64,000 nucleotides of DNA from Maribellus comscasis (GTDB lineage Bacteria; Bacteroidota; Bacteroidia; Bacteroidales; Prolixibacteraceae). The position numbers were made by a program, and so were the translations under genes. Shown one piece after another: positions 18,929 through 27,825 of this stretch (the first letter of the stretch is position 1; every line of letters starts with the position of its first letter). The notes beneath the pieces are model-generated. The model saw only the letters and a program-made list of their open reading frames with translations, made no database searches and was not told the origin of the DNA. Where the stretch lies: the NCBI RefSeq assembly GCF_009762775.1, contig NZ_CP046401.1, positions 3,720,001 through 3,784,000 on the forward strand, given 5' to 3'.

Positions 18929-19609
18929 ATGGATTTAAAAGATCTGAAAAAAACATGGGATAAACTCGCATCGAACAAGGAGTTGGACGAAGCTCAAATA
19001 AGGGAGATGTTGGGAAAACGGACAAAAAATCTGATCGAAAGAATCGATCGGAATATTCGTATTGGTTTTTTTGTCCTTTTCGCGTTGATTCTTGTTTTTA
19101 TACTGAACGACTTTGTTCTTTCCCCTGAATTGGTTAAAAACTTTGAAAAAGAACTTGAACTTCCTACCTGGCTTCAGATTTTATCTGTTTTTGGAGATGT
19201 GATAATTATCGTTACTTTTTTAGTCTTTGTGGCGAGGTATTACAAAGTGAAAAAAATATGCGATCAAACCTGTGACCTCAAAAATACGCTTATAAAGATT
19301 ATTTCGACATTAAATTTTTACCGGACATTATATTACATTTCTATTTTTATTATCCTTATTTCATTCTCTATAAATTTTATTGCCGGTGTTTATGAAGGCG
19401 TTCTCTTTAAGGCTCACAGTGAGGGAATTCAAATAAACGAAATTGAATTCGGAGACCTTGCAACAACTGTTTTTATTACTTTGTTTCTTTTGCTTTTAAT
19501 TACGGTTGGAGTTTATGTTTTCTTTCGCTGGGGGTTTTATAAATTGTATGGCAATTACATATCCAAACTAAAACTTACACTAAAGGAATTGGAAGAAATT
19601 AACGAATAG
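18929..19609 (+). CDS. Multi-pass membrane protein, probable anti-sigma partner
   Basis: A 226-residue protein with a short cytoplasmic N-terminus (MDLKDLKKTWDKL) and four predicted membrane helices (about 46-65, 88-108, 132-155, 176-200). No zinc-binding anti-sigma motif is visible. It follows the ECF sigma gene by 6 bp and resembles the second module's membrane protein in layout and in the N-terminal LK.(T/M)W(D/N)K block. Sequestration of the sigma factor at the membrane is inferred from context. Confidence 0.75.
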   Translation: MDLKDLKKTWDKLASNKELDEAQIREMLGKRTKNLIERIDRNIRIGFFVLFALILVFILNDFVLSPELVKNFEKELELPTWLQILSVFGDVIIIVTFLVFVARYYKVKKICDQTCDLKNTLIKIISTLNFYRTLYYISIFIILISFSINFIAGVYEGVLFKAHSEGIQINEIEFGDLATTVFITLFLLLLITVGVYVFFRWGFYKLYGNYISKLKLTLKELEEINE

Positions 19610-19674
19610 TTTATCGGTTTTTATTCCATTTTTTAAATCGCCTTTGTATTTTTGTCAGCTCAAATTCACACTAG

Positions 19675-21057
19675 ATGACATTAATAAAATCAATTTCAGG
19701 AATACGTGGAACCATTGGTGGAAAACCTGGTAACGGATTAAGTCCGCTTGACGTAGTTAAATTCACTGCTGCCTATGCCGTTTGGGCGAAGTTTGCAGCC
19801 AGTAAACAAAAGGTGAAAATTGTTGTTGGCCGCGATGCAAGAATTTCCGGGCAAATGGTGAGTTCGCTGGTTATTGCAACACTAAACGGAATGGGCTGCG
19901 ATGTAGTAAATATCGGTTTGGCAACTACACCTGCAACAGAGATTGCCGTTACCGAAGAAAAGGCTGACGGAGGAATTATTTTAACAGCAAGCCATAATCC
20001 AAAACAGTGGAATGCGCTTAAGTTGCTCAATTCGAAAGGTGAATTTTTAAACGCAGAAGAAGGGGCGACCATCCTGGAGATTGCTGATTCGGAAGATTTT
20101 GTTTTTTCAGAGGTTGATGATCTGGGTGTTACTCTGGAAAGAGACTACACAGCTATCCATGTCCAAAAGGTTTTGGATTTGGAATTGGTAGATGTTAAAG
20201 CAATTCAGGAAGCCGGTTTTTCTGTTGCAGTTGATGCCGTTAATTCGGTGGGCGGAGTTGCAATTCCTGCACTTCTAAAGGCTCTGGATGTTAAAAATAT
20301 TGTTGAAATAAACTGCGAGCCTAGCGGACATTTTGCACATACACCGGAACCACTTCCCGAGAATTTGGTTGAAACTTCGGAAATAATAAAAAACAGCAGC
20401 GTTGATGTGGGGTTTGTGGTTGATCCGGATGTTGACCGTTTGTCTGTTATCAACGAAGACGGAACCATGTTCAACGAAGAATATACACTTGTAGCGGTAG
20501 CCGATTATATATTGAGTAAAACTCCCGGAAATACGGTTTCCAATCTTTCATCGAGCCGTGCTTTGCGGGATGTTACCGAAAAATACGGACAGAAATATGC
20601 CGCTGCGGCTGTTGGCGAAGTAAATGTGGTAGCTAAGATTAAAGAGACCAATGCTGTAATTGGCGGTGAAGGGAATGGAGGCGTTATTTATCCCGCCAGT
20701 CACTGCGGACGTGATGCGTTGGTTGGAGTCGCTTTGTTTTTAAGCCATCTCGCCAAAAGCGGGCTGAAGTGTTCTGAACTTCGTAAAACTTATCCCGATT
20801 ATTTTATTTCAAAAAATAAAATCGAACTCACGCCCGAAATTGATGTAGATGAAGTTCTCGCAAAAATGAAAGTGAAATATGCACATGAGAATGTAAATGA
20901 CATTGATGGTGTTAAGATTGATTTTGCTGATTCCTGGGTACATCTTCGAAAATCAAATACAGAACCAATCATCAGAATTTATTCCGAAGCAAAAACAAAA
21001 GAAGCAGCTAATGATTTGGCGTTGAGTATAATTGGTGATATTAAGGCCATCATATAA
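19675..21057 (+). CDS. glmM: Phosphoglucosamine mutase
   Basis: A 460-residue alpha-D-phosphohexomutase, converting glucosamine-6-phosphate to glucosamine-1-phosphate for UDP-GlcNAc, peptidoglycan and LPS synthesis. The phosphoserine loop is ILTASHNPKQWNALKLL (Ser about 106), the metal loop DPDVDRLSVI, the sugar-binding loop GEGNGGVIYP and the phosphate-binding loop RKSNTEPIIRIY. A TATTTTTG -7-like box lies at 19647-19654. Bacteroidota phosphoglucosamine and phosphomannomutases overlap in sequence, so a mannose substrate is a lesser possibility. Confidence 0.9.
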   Translation: MTLIKSISGIRGTIGGKPGNGLSPLDVVKFTAAYAVWAKFAASKQKVKIVVGRDARISGQMVSSLVIATLNGMGCDVVNIGLATTPATEIAVTEEKADGGIILTASHNPKQWNALKLLNSKGEFLNAEEGATILEIADSEDFVFSEVDDLGVTLERDYTAIHVQKVLDLELVDVKAIQEAGFSVAVDAVNSVGGVAIPALLKALDVKNIVEINCEPSGHFAHTPEPLPENLVETSEIIKNSSVDVGFVVDPDVDRLSVINEDGTMFNEEYTLVAVADYILSKTPGNTVSNLSSSRALRDVTEKYGQKYAAAAVGEVNVVAKIKETNAVIGGEGNGGVIYPASHCGRDALVGVALFLSHLAKSGLKCSELRKTYPDYFISKNKIELTPEIDVDEVLAKMKVKYAHENVNDIDGVKIDFADSWVHLRKSNTEPIIRIYSEAKTKEAANDLALSIIGDIKAII

Positions 21058-21438
21058 ACCGGTGTCATTCAGTATTAATTTTTCTTCTTGTTATTCGACC
21101 CAATAGTTGTCGGGATATTCAAGAATCTGTTTCAAAAAAGAGATATTGAAGTGGATTGTGTGTAACATGTTGTAAATGTGGTTTTTTGTGTAGTATTTGT
21201 TTGTTGCTTTTTATTCATTTGGTTTGTAAAGATTAAATAAATCTAAATAAATTCAATTCTCCTGAATTTTGTTGCAGAGTTGTGGCTGAAATACGTATAC
21301 CTTTGTAGCGAAAACAATTAATTATTGTCCCTGAAAAAGATGGGACCAGGTGTAAAAAAGCCAAAAAAAACACCGTCAAACGAAACTTCTGAACATAAAA
21401 TTCATTGTGAGTTTATTGAAATTAAACAATTAAAAGCC
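21058..21438. other. Intergenic region and leader before mgsA
   Basis: A 381-bp gap. A TACCTTTG box at about 21297-21304 is a plausible -7 element for mgsA, giving a leader of about 130 bases. The mgsA frame stays open through the leader back to a TTG at 21325, but that stretch (lysine-rich, no family similarity) would extend MgsA well beyond its usual size, so it is treated as untranslated. Confidence 0.45.
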
Positions 21439-21912
21439 ATGAAAAAGAAAAAAAACATTGCGATTGTTGCACACGACAATCGTAAAAAAGATATAATAGA
21501 ATGGGTGTCGTTCAACTGGATGGAGCTGGTTCAACATAACTTAATTTGTACCGGAACAACCGGGAAACTAGTGGAAGAAACTCTTGCCTTTAAATGTTTG
21601 GAGAATAGTGTTGTTCCGCCAACCGTAACACGATTAAAATCGGGACCACTTGGCGGAGACCAGCAATTAGGCGCATTGATTGTCAACGGGGAAGTGGATA
21701 TTTTGATATTTTTCTGGGACCCGATGCAACCACAACCACACGATGTGGATGTAAAAGCCTTGCTTCGGATAACCGTTTTGTACAACATTCCAACGGCATC
21801 GAACCGTTCAACCGCTGACTTCATTGTGTCGTCAAGTTTGTTTCATGAAAGTTACCAACCCATTGTAAAGGATTATGCAGGTTATATAACCAGGGAGGTT
21901 GATGTAACTTAA
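21439..21912 (+). CDS. mgsA: Methylglyoxal synthase
   Basis: A 157-residue protein close to the usual 150. It converts dihydroxyacetone phosphate to methylglyoxal and phosphate, a bypass of lower glycolysis when phosphate is scarce. Family blocks: AIVAHDNRKKDIIEW (His/Asp near 11-13), SGPLGGDQQLGALI (catalytic Asp near 74), FFWDPMQPQPHDVDVKALLR (Asp and His near 94-101) and NIPTASNRSTADF. The start at 21439 gives the standard N-terminus. Confidence 0.95.
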   Translation: MKKKKNIAIVAHDNRKKDIIEWVSFNWMELVQHNLICTGTTGKLVEETLAFKCLENSVVPPTVTRLKSGPLGGDQQLGALIVNGEVDILIFFWDPMQPQPHDVDVKALLRITVLYNIPTASNRSTADFIVSSSLFHESYQPIVKDYAGYITREVDVT

Positions 21913-21991
21913 GATTAATGACTGGTAGAAATATAAGAATAAAAATGAGCTAATTATTATTTTTAGGTTTAACTGGTTTTGACTACTTTTA

Positions 21992-22040
21992 TTTCACGCA
22001 GAGTTCACAAAACTACAAGAACGCCAAAATCGCAAAAAAA
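21992..22040. repeat. CGCA-rich flank of the GxxExxY gene, upstream arm
   Basis: Sequence of the form TTTCACGCAGAGTTCAC followed by repeated CGCAAA-type words immediately before the GxxExxY start codon. Similar words appear in inverted orientation after the gene (22427-22472), so the two arms form a degenerate inverted repeat around the gene. Confidence 0.5.
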
Positions 22041-22047
22041 AGAACCC

Positions 22048-22425
22048 ATGCACGAGAATGAACTATCATATAAAATTATTGGTGCAGCAATAGAATTACA
22101 TAAAAGTATTGGGCCTGGGTTACTGGAGTCTGTGTATGAAAACGCTCTTGCCTATGATTTGAAGGAAACGGGATTTGATGTAAGGCAACAGGTTCCATTA
22201 CCGTTTATTTATAAAGAAGTAAGACAGGAGATTGGTTACAGGATTGATCTTCTTGTTAATAGTAAGGTAATAATAGAAGTTAAGGCTGTAGAAGCCGTTG
22301 CACCTGTTCATTTTGCTCAACTGCTTACCTATCTGAAACTATCAGGTTTAAAATTGGGATTGCTGATAAATTTTAATTCCAAAACTTTAAAAGATAATAT
22401 TCACAGGGTTGTTAACAATTTATAA
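22048..22425 (+). CDS. GxxExxY protein (PD-(D/E)xK nuclease-like)
   Basis: A 125-residue protein of the GxxExxY family, named from the block IGPGLLESVYENALAYDL near residues 24-41. The nuclease-like core is GYRIDLLVNSKVIIEVKAVE (D...ExK). The biochemical role is not established. I chose ATG 22048 because the region upstream is repeat-like; the longer open frame begins with a TTG inside that flank. Such genes are often found singly, bracketed by CGCA-rich repeats, as here, which suggests a small mobile or selfish unit. Confidence 0.85.
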   Translation: MHENELSYKIIGAAIELHKSIGPGLLESVYENALAYDLKETGFDVRQQVPLPFIYKEVRQEIGYRIDLLVNSKVIIEVKAVEAVAPVHFAQLLTYLKLSGLKLGLLINFNSKTLKDNIHRVVNNL

Positions 22426-22426
22426 C

Positions 22427-22472
22427 CTTAGCGCTTTTTGCGTATAACTGTTTTGCGTCTTTTGCGAGGAAT
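22427..22472. repeat. CGCA-rich flank of the GxxExxY gene, downstream arm
   Basis: Contains GCGCTTTTTGCG and TTTTGCGTCTTTTGCGAGGA, the inverted counterpart of the CGCAAA-rich upstream flank. It begins immediately after the stop codon. Confidence 0.5.
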
Positions 22473-22573
22473 ATCTTACCAATGGCTCAAAACAATAGTT
22501 AGCCTAATAAGAAGAATAAGTTTAAGAATCAGGAATTTTGCTAATTTTGCAGCCGGAATTCGAATATAAACTA

Positions 22574-22612
22574 TTGCAGGTGGCATCACCCTGCGACTAA
22601 AAAATTAAAAAA
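22574..22612 (+). promoter_or_regulatory. Candidate preQ1-I riboswitch
   Basis: Directly before the transporter gene is a 5-bp stem GCAGG (22576-22580) with CCTGC (22589-22593), a short loop beginning with U and ending in AC before the 3' stem strand, and an A-rich tail GACTAAAAAATTAA. This is the compact preQ1 class I layout (preQ1-contacting C just before the 3' strand, A-rich tail in the minor groove). The tail runs into the start codon, so control would be at translation initiation. The downstream gene's queuosine-precursor function supports the call. Confidence 0.8.
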
Positions 22613-23329
22613 ATGCAAAACGAATTGTTATGGCTGGCTATGCTGCTGGCAAATTTTTTCCTGATTATTTTAGCCTATAAACTTTTTGGTAAGTGGGGAT
22701 TAGTTATGTGGATTCCTATTTCCGTAATTGTAGCCAATATACAGGTTATTCAAACCATACAATTGTTTGGGCTGGTGGCGACACTTGGCAATATTGTTTA
22801 TGCCACATCGTTTCTGGTTACCGATATACTTTCCGAAAACTATGGAAAGGAAGAAGCGAAGAAGGCCGTTTGGATAGGTTTTTTTAGCCTTATTTCAATG
22901 ACTTTGCTAATGAACCTGGCATTGGTTTTTGTCCCTTTGGAAGGAGATGAATTTGCAGCGGTAACACATGAAGCAACCAGTACAATATTTAAGTTGATGC
23001 CACGAATTGCGGTGGCAAGTTTGGCGGCTTATCTTTTATCGCAGCGGCATGATGTGTGGGCGTATCATTTTTGGAGAAAAAGATTTTCAAAGGATAGCCA
23101 GATTTGGTTGAGAAATAACCTGAGTACCATGGTTTCTCAACTGATCGACAGTCTTGTTTTTGTGCTGATAGCCTTTTATGGTGTTTATGAAACAGGAATT
23201 TTATTTGAGATATTTATTACAACCTATTTTCTAAAATGGATTGTAGCTGCGGCCGATACTCCATTTGTTTACTGGGCGAAACGAATTGAAAAGAGGAATA
23301 AATTTGTAATGCAGAATACAGGGAGCTAA
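22613..23329 (+). CDS. Queuosine precursor transporter (YhhQ family)
   Basis: A 238-residue membrane protein of the DUF165/VUT1 (YhhQ) family with about six membrane helices. Family blocks are NIVYATSFLVTDILSENYGKEEAKKAVWIG and LRNNLSTMVSQLIDSLVFVLIAFYG. It imports queuine or preQ0/preQ1-type 7-deazaguanines for tRNA queuosine modification. The riboswitch in the leader would repress it when preQ1 is abundant. It is single and convergent with trkH. Confidence 0.93.
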   Translation: MQNELLWLAMLLANFFLIILAYKLFGKWGLVMWIPISVIVANIQVIQTIQLFGLVATLGNIVYATSFLVTDILSENYGKEEAKKAVWIGFFSLISMTLLMNLALVFVPLEGDEFAAVTHEATSTIFKLMPRIAVASLAAYLLSQRHDVWAYHFWRKRFSKDSQIWLRNNLSTMVSQLIDSLVFVLIAFYGVYETGILFEIFITTYFLKWIVAAADTPFVYWAKRIEKRNKFVMQNTGS

Positions 23330-23359
23330 CAGGTTTGTCTCCCAAAAACATTGATTCGT

Positions 23360-24820
23360 TTATAAACGCCAGAAAGTCCGGGTGAAAATAATAAGGACAG
23401 AATAAATTTCAAGTCGTCCTATTACCATCAAAATGGTAAGAAAGTATTTGGCTCCGTCGGGTAAATGAAGAAAATTGCTTACGGGGCCAACGGTTCCAAA
23501 TCCGGGTCCGATACCGCCCATACAAGTTGCCGATGCCCCAAATGATGTGGCGGCGTCTTGTCCGAAAGACATCATAATCAGTGTGCTGACCATTAATATA
23601 AGATAATACAAAATCACAAATGCGAGTACTCCTGAGATATACTCGGATTGTACAGCGCTTCCGTTATATCGTATTACATTTACAACGTTGGGCTTTATTA
23701 AAGTTTTAAATGAATGTCTTATTTTTTTTAAGGAAATAAGATGCCTGATAACTTTCACACCGCCGCCGGTTGATCCGGAAGATGCTCCGATTAACATCAA
23801 AAGGGCAATGAGTAAAGTCGCCTGTTCAGGCCATTTCAGATAATCGGCAGTGGCAAAACCGGTTGCCGTTAAAACAGAAACGACTTGAAAAACCGAGTCT
23901 CGGAAAGCCTGTTCAAGTTTGAGATGTTGCTCAAAATATAAAAGTCCGGTGATGGTAGCGCCAATTACCAAAATAATAAAGAGGTACAACCTTAGTTCTT
24001 CATTTTTTATAACAGTGCGGAATTTCCCTTTTAACAAAATAACATGCAAAGAAAAATTGATTCCGGACAGTAACATAAATAGAGTTATAATGTATTGAAT
24101 GTAAGGTGAAAAGCCTGCGATGCTGTCGTTTTTGGTGGAAAAACCACCGGTTGCAACCGTGGCAAAAGCGTGACAGACACTGTCAAAAAGCGACATTTTC
24201 CCGATCAGCAGAAAAACTATTTCTATAAATGTTAATCCGATGTAAACGAGCCACATGTTCCGGGCAGCATATCTGATTTTTGTTGATATTTTTTCATCTG
24301 TAACACTCGAAATTTCAGAATAAAAAAGATAAATCCCGTTGATGTTCAGAAAGGGCATAACCGCTACCACCAAAACAATAATTCCCATTCCGCCAATCCA
24401 GTGAGTTTCAGCCCGCCAGAATAAAATACTTTTTGGAAGCGATTCAATATCGGCAAGAATGGATGAACCGGTTGTGGTAAATCCCGATATTGATTCAAAA
24501 AAAGCATTTACAAAATTCGGAATAGTTCCGGTTACCAGGTATGGAATCGTACCGATCAGTCCAAGCATAAACCAGCTAATGCTCACGATAAAAAAGCTTT
24601 CTTTTCGCGATGGTTCACTGTGTCGTTGGTTTTTGGTGAGAATATTTAACAAAAGTCCCAAAACAAAAGCAAATACAGAGGACAAAAGAAGCTTTTGTGT
24701 AATTGATTCGTGATTTAAAGCCGAAATAAAAACAGCCAGAAACATAAACAAACTTTCAAAAGAAATTACAATTGAAAGAAAATGGATAATTAAAGAAGGA
24801 TTTATTTTTGCTTTAAACAT
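23360..24820 (-). CDS. TrkH family potassium uptake protein
   Basis: A 486-residue cation channel subunit of the SKT superfamily, with four M1-P-M2 repeats. Selectivity-filter glycines are seen in SGFTTTGSSI, ATGGFSTKNDS, TATGFATADY and CMGGIGPGFGT. It takes up potassium together with a cytoplasmic TrkA/KtrA ring; no trkA gene is present nearby. Monocistronic. Confidence 0.93.
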   Translation of the reverse strand: MFKAKINPSLIIHFLSIVISFESLFMFLAVFISALNHESITQKLLLSSVFAFVLGLLLNILTKNQRHSEPSRKESFFIVSISWFMLGLIGTIPYLVTGTIPNFVNAFFESISGFTTTGSSILADIESLPKSILFWRAETHWIGGMGIIVLVVAVMPFLNINGIYLFYSEISSVTDEKISTKIRYAARNMWLVYIGLTFIEIVFLLIGKMSLFDSVCHAFATVATGGFSTKNDSIAGFSPYIQYIITLFMLLSGINFSLHVILLKGKFRTVIKNEELRLYLFIILVIGATITGLLYFEQHLKLEQAFRDSVFQVVSVLTATGFATADYLKWPEQATLLIALLMLIGASSGSTGGGVKVIRHLISLKKIRHSFKTLIKPNVVNVIRYNGSAVQSEYISGVLAFVILYYLILMVSTLIMMSFGQDAATSFGASATCMGGIGPGFGTVGPVSNFLHLPDGAKYFLTILMVIGRLEIYSVLIIFTRTFWRL

Positions 24821-24923
24821 TCCTTTTTAAATTCAACGGGTTAAAACAATCCTCAAATGGTAAATAATCAAACACAGTCTTAGGTTCGATTTAAAAAGTT
24901 TTTTGTTTTATTTTGTCAATATT

Positions 24924-25277
24924 TTAGGATATGCTTAAAATTGGAGGGGGAAGGTTGGTCTGTTGAATCAAAACAACAACCGGTAAAATATCGTTGTTTG
25001 TATATTCCGCAAGTAAATAATTTGGAGTAATCTTTCTATTAGAGAATATTTCTCTTGCCAGCTCACAGAAACCTTTATCTGTATCCTCTACCTCCTCTTC
25101 AATGAAAGAAGGAATTTCTGCAGAGGTGTCACAAATAAAATTCAAATCTTCTGAACAAACAATACGGTCTGTTGAACTGATTTTTTGTGTAGATTGGTTA
25201 ATCTGTCCGGACAAAAAGAAAAACAGGCAAAAAATAATGGGGGAGACCAATTTGAATATTTTCAAATAATTTTTCAA
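24924..25277 (-). CDS. Small secreted or membrane-anchored protein of unknown function
   Basis: A 117-residue protein with an N-terminal hydrophobic segment (IIFCLFFFLSG) that could be a signal peptide, followed by an acidic middle (EEEVEDTDKG) containing three cysteines and a hydrophobic proline-rich end (VVVLIQQTNLPPPI). No family recognised. It lies between trkH and the S9 peptidase on the same strand but behind a terminator, so is probably transcribed alone. Confidence 0.5.
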   Translation of the reverse strand: MKNYLKIFKLVSPIIFCLFFFLSGQINQSTQKISSTDRIVCSEDLNFICDTSAEIPSFIEEEVEDTDKGFCELAREIFSNRKITPNYLLAEYTNNDILPVVVLIQQTNLPPPILSIS

Positions 25278-25367
25278 TTCTGTCTGTTTTAGAATACAAA
25301 GGTAAACAATGCAGGACAGTTTTGAATTTCAGTAAGTTAAATAATCCAATATTTTATAATAACTTAA

Positions 25368-25411
25368 GAAAGTAAAAACGTCAATAATTCAATCTTGACG
25401 TTTTTACTTTC
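25368..25411 (-). terminator. Strong terminator after the S9 peptidase gene
   Basis: A perfect 17-bp stem (25368-25384 with 25395-25411) with a 10-base loop; the stem itself contains a T-run on each strand. It lies 17 bp after the peptidase stop codon. Confidence 0.85.
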
Positions 25412-25427
25412 CGGTGGATTAATATTT

Positions 25428-27809
25428 TTATTTCAGATTTTCTTCGAAAAGTTTAAAAATTCGTTTGTATTCATCAGCCCAGCTCGATGGTTCCACAAAA
25501 CCGTGTGCTTCAACGGGATAAACAGCCAGTTCCCAGTTTTCTTTCCCCAGTTCAATCAGGCGTTGCGACAGTCGCACTATATCCTGAAACTGAACATTGT
25601 CATCCACCATTCCATGGCACATCAGAAGTGCGCCTTCCAGGCCTTCTGCAAAATAAATCGGAGAACTTTGCCGGTAGGCAATACTGTCTTCCACCGGAGT
25701 ATTTAAAATATTCGCAGTGTAACCGTGGTTGTAATGTGCCCAGTCGGTAACAGAACGAAGTCCGGCTCCGGCGGCAAAGACACCGGGTTCTGTGAACATG
25801 GCCATCAAAGTAATAAATCCGCCATACGACCCTCCGTAAATTCCGATTCGCTCAGGCGAAACATTGTACTTTTCGACTAACATTTTGGCACCATCTACAT
25901 GGTCTGAAAGATCTTTACCTCCCATATGGCGGTATATTCCTGTTCGCCAGTCGCGCCCATAACCGGCACTGCCACGGTAATCAATATCTAAAACAGTGTA
26001 GCCATTGTCGACTAAAAAGTTGTGGAACATAAATTCGTGGAAATAGCTGCTCCACCATTTGTGTGCATTTTGTAAATAGCCGGCACCATGTACAAAAACA
26101 ACAGCCGGACCATCTTTCTCTGCATTTTCAGGGCGGTATAAACGTGCATTCACTTCTGCTCCATCTTCGGCGGCAAATGTTATAAACTCCGGAACGCGCC
26201 ACGGGTAGGCATTAAATTTATCAGTTGTTGACTGGGTTATCTGAGTTGCTTCGGCTCCGGGTTTGTTTTCCTGTAAATACAGTTCCCAGGGTTTGTTGGC
26301 ATACGAATAACGGATGGCAAGATATTTTTCATCGGGTGAAAGCGTTACTTCGTTGTTGCCTTCCATCGATGTAATTTGTGTAAGCTCACCTCCCCAAACC
26401 GGCATCCGGTAAAAATGCATTACACCGGGGTGTACTTTGTTGGCGGCGAAATAGAAATATTTTTTATCATTTGAAATGGAAGCTTCGGAAACTTCATATT
26501 TTCCTGAGGTTAAAGCTTTTTTTGCCTTTGTTTCCGTATTTACAGTGTATAAATGGGAGTAACCACTTTCTTCCGACTGAAACCAAACGGATGTTCCGTC
26601 TGGCATCCAGCCAATACTGCCTGTTGAATATCCCCAACTTCCGATTCCCGGGCCACCTATCCATGCTTCGTCATGTTGGCGGTCCAGTAAATCCAGTTTT
26701 CCTGTTGACGGATCGAGAAGCAAAATCCACCTGTCTTTGTGATCCGTTGAAAGAGCCACTAAAATGGCTTTATCGCTTTCGGGATTCCATACCGGACCAA
26801 ATAGGCTAAGTTCCCGATTTTTTAATTCAGCATCATCTTTGGGCTTTTTATCCGGATAATCGTTTAGGTATTCAGGCAGGTCTTTTAATCCGGGGATTTC
26901 ATCAGTGATAATTTTAACAGTTTTATTATTTTCGATATCAAAAATTCCCATTTCAGAGCTTGCTTGCAGGCTACCAACTTTTGCTCGTGCATCACGTTCT
27001 TCGGTGTAACCCGATTCTGTAACAAAGTGGGTAACCGATGTCGATTTTTGTCCTTGTGGCATTTCAAAAGTGGAATAAATAACAAATTTCCCTGTGGGGC
27101 TCAGTGACGCGTCTCTTAACCTGTTTTTACCCAAATATATTTTTAGTGGTTCCGGTATTTCCTCTTTTTCCCGTTGTCTTTCACGGGCATTGTTCATGGC
27201 TTCTCTTTCTTTTAGTACATCAAACAGTTCCATTTGCTGCTCTTCCAGCCACTTGTCCTGTCCCTGACTCTTTCTTTCCGGTCGTTCATCTCCCGAAGAA
27301 AAATTAGTTACTTGCTTTATTACTCCGCTTTCCAAATTCAGTAAAAAAAAATTCTGGTCGAGTAGGAAAGAAATGTGCGAATCATCAAGCACAAACTGTG
27401 GGGCTGAGATTCGTTTTAACCAGTCGGTAAGCTGTTTTTCAGTTCCTTTTTTCAAATTGAAAAGATACAGATTCCCATTTTTGATCGCCACTTTTTTTGT
27501 GTTGTCTGAATTATAATCGGAAAACCGGCCAGGTAAATTCTGTTGTTCTTTCAACGACACTTTCTCTGTTTTTCTGCTTTTCAGATTATAGGAATAAAGC
27601 GATGAAAGCGTGTCCATCCCGGGATTCCAGTTAAAGTATATATTGGAACTGTTGTCATCCCATGAGATTCTTTCAGGAAGTGTCCCAATCCATTGATCAG
27701 GATCCTGCATGATTTTTTCAATCGTAAGTACACTTTTATTATTTTTTTGAATTTGTGCCTGTACACCTAAAGCACTGACAATAATAACAAACAGCAGCAG
27801 TTTTTTCAT
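25428..27809 (-). CDS. S9 family prolyl oligopeptidase/DPP-IV-like peptidase
   Basis: A 793-residue secreted peptidase: signal peptide (KKLLLFVIIVSALGVQAQ), a beta-propeller in the N-terminal 500 residues (WSDN-, SPTGKFVIYS- and SPDEKYLAIRYS-type blades) and a C-terminal alpha/beta-hydrolase. The nucleophile motif is GIYGGSYGGFITL; the acid is in HGMVDDNVQF and the histidine in PVEAHGFVEPSSW. It cleaves proline-containing or other peptides in the periplasm. I chose ATG 27809; the frame extends to 27857 but that would overlap the upstream gene and spoil the signal peptide. It follows the reductase by 16 bp. Confidence 0.93.
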   Translation of the reverse strand: MKKLLLFVIIVSALGVQAQIQKNNKSVLTIEKIMQDPDQWIGTLPERISWDDNSSNIYFNWNPGMDTLSSLYSYNLKSRKTEKVSLKEQQNLPGRFSDYNSDNTKKVAIKNGNLYLFNLKKGTEKQLTDWLKRISAPQFVLDDSHISFLLDQNFFLLNLESGVIKQVTNFSSGDERPERKSQGQDKWLEEQQMELFDVLKEREAMNNARERQREKEEIPEPLKIYLGKNRLRDASLSPTGKFVIYSTFEMPQGQKSTSVTHFVTESGYTEERDARAKVGSLQASSEMGIFDIENNKTVKIITDEIPGLKDLPEYLNDYPDKKPKDDAELKNRELSLFGPVWNPESDKAILVALSTDHKDRWILLLDPSTGKLDLLDRQHDEAWIGGPGIGSWGYSTGSIGWMPDGTSVWFQSEESGYSHLYTVNTETKAKKALTSGKYEVSEASISNDKKYFYFAANKVHPGVMHFYRMPVWGGELTQITSMEGNNEVTLSPDEKYLAIRYSYANKPWELYLQENKPGAEATQITQSTTDKFNAYPWRVPEFITFAAEDGAEVNARLYRPENAEKDGPAVVFVHGAGYLQNAHKWWSSYFHEFMFHNFLVDNGYTVLDIDYRGSAGYGRDWRTGIYRHMGGKDLSDHVDGAKMLVEKYNVSPERIGIYGGSYGGFITLMAMFTEPGVFAAGAGLRSVTDWAHYNHGYTANILNTPVEDSIAYRQSSPIYFAEGLEGALLMCHGMVDDNVQFQDIVRLSQRLIELGKENWELAVYPVEAHGFVEPSSWADEYKRIFKLFEENLK

Positions 27810-27825
27810 CGTATTTTTATTTGAA

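Noticed and set aside
25395..25706. Plus-strand 103-residue frame over the S9 peptidase 3' end
   Set aside because: Antisense to the catalytic domain of a clear peptidase, and it spans the terminator.
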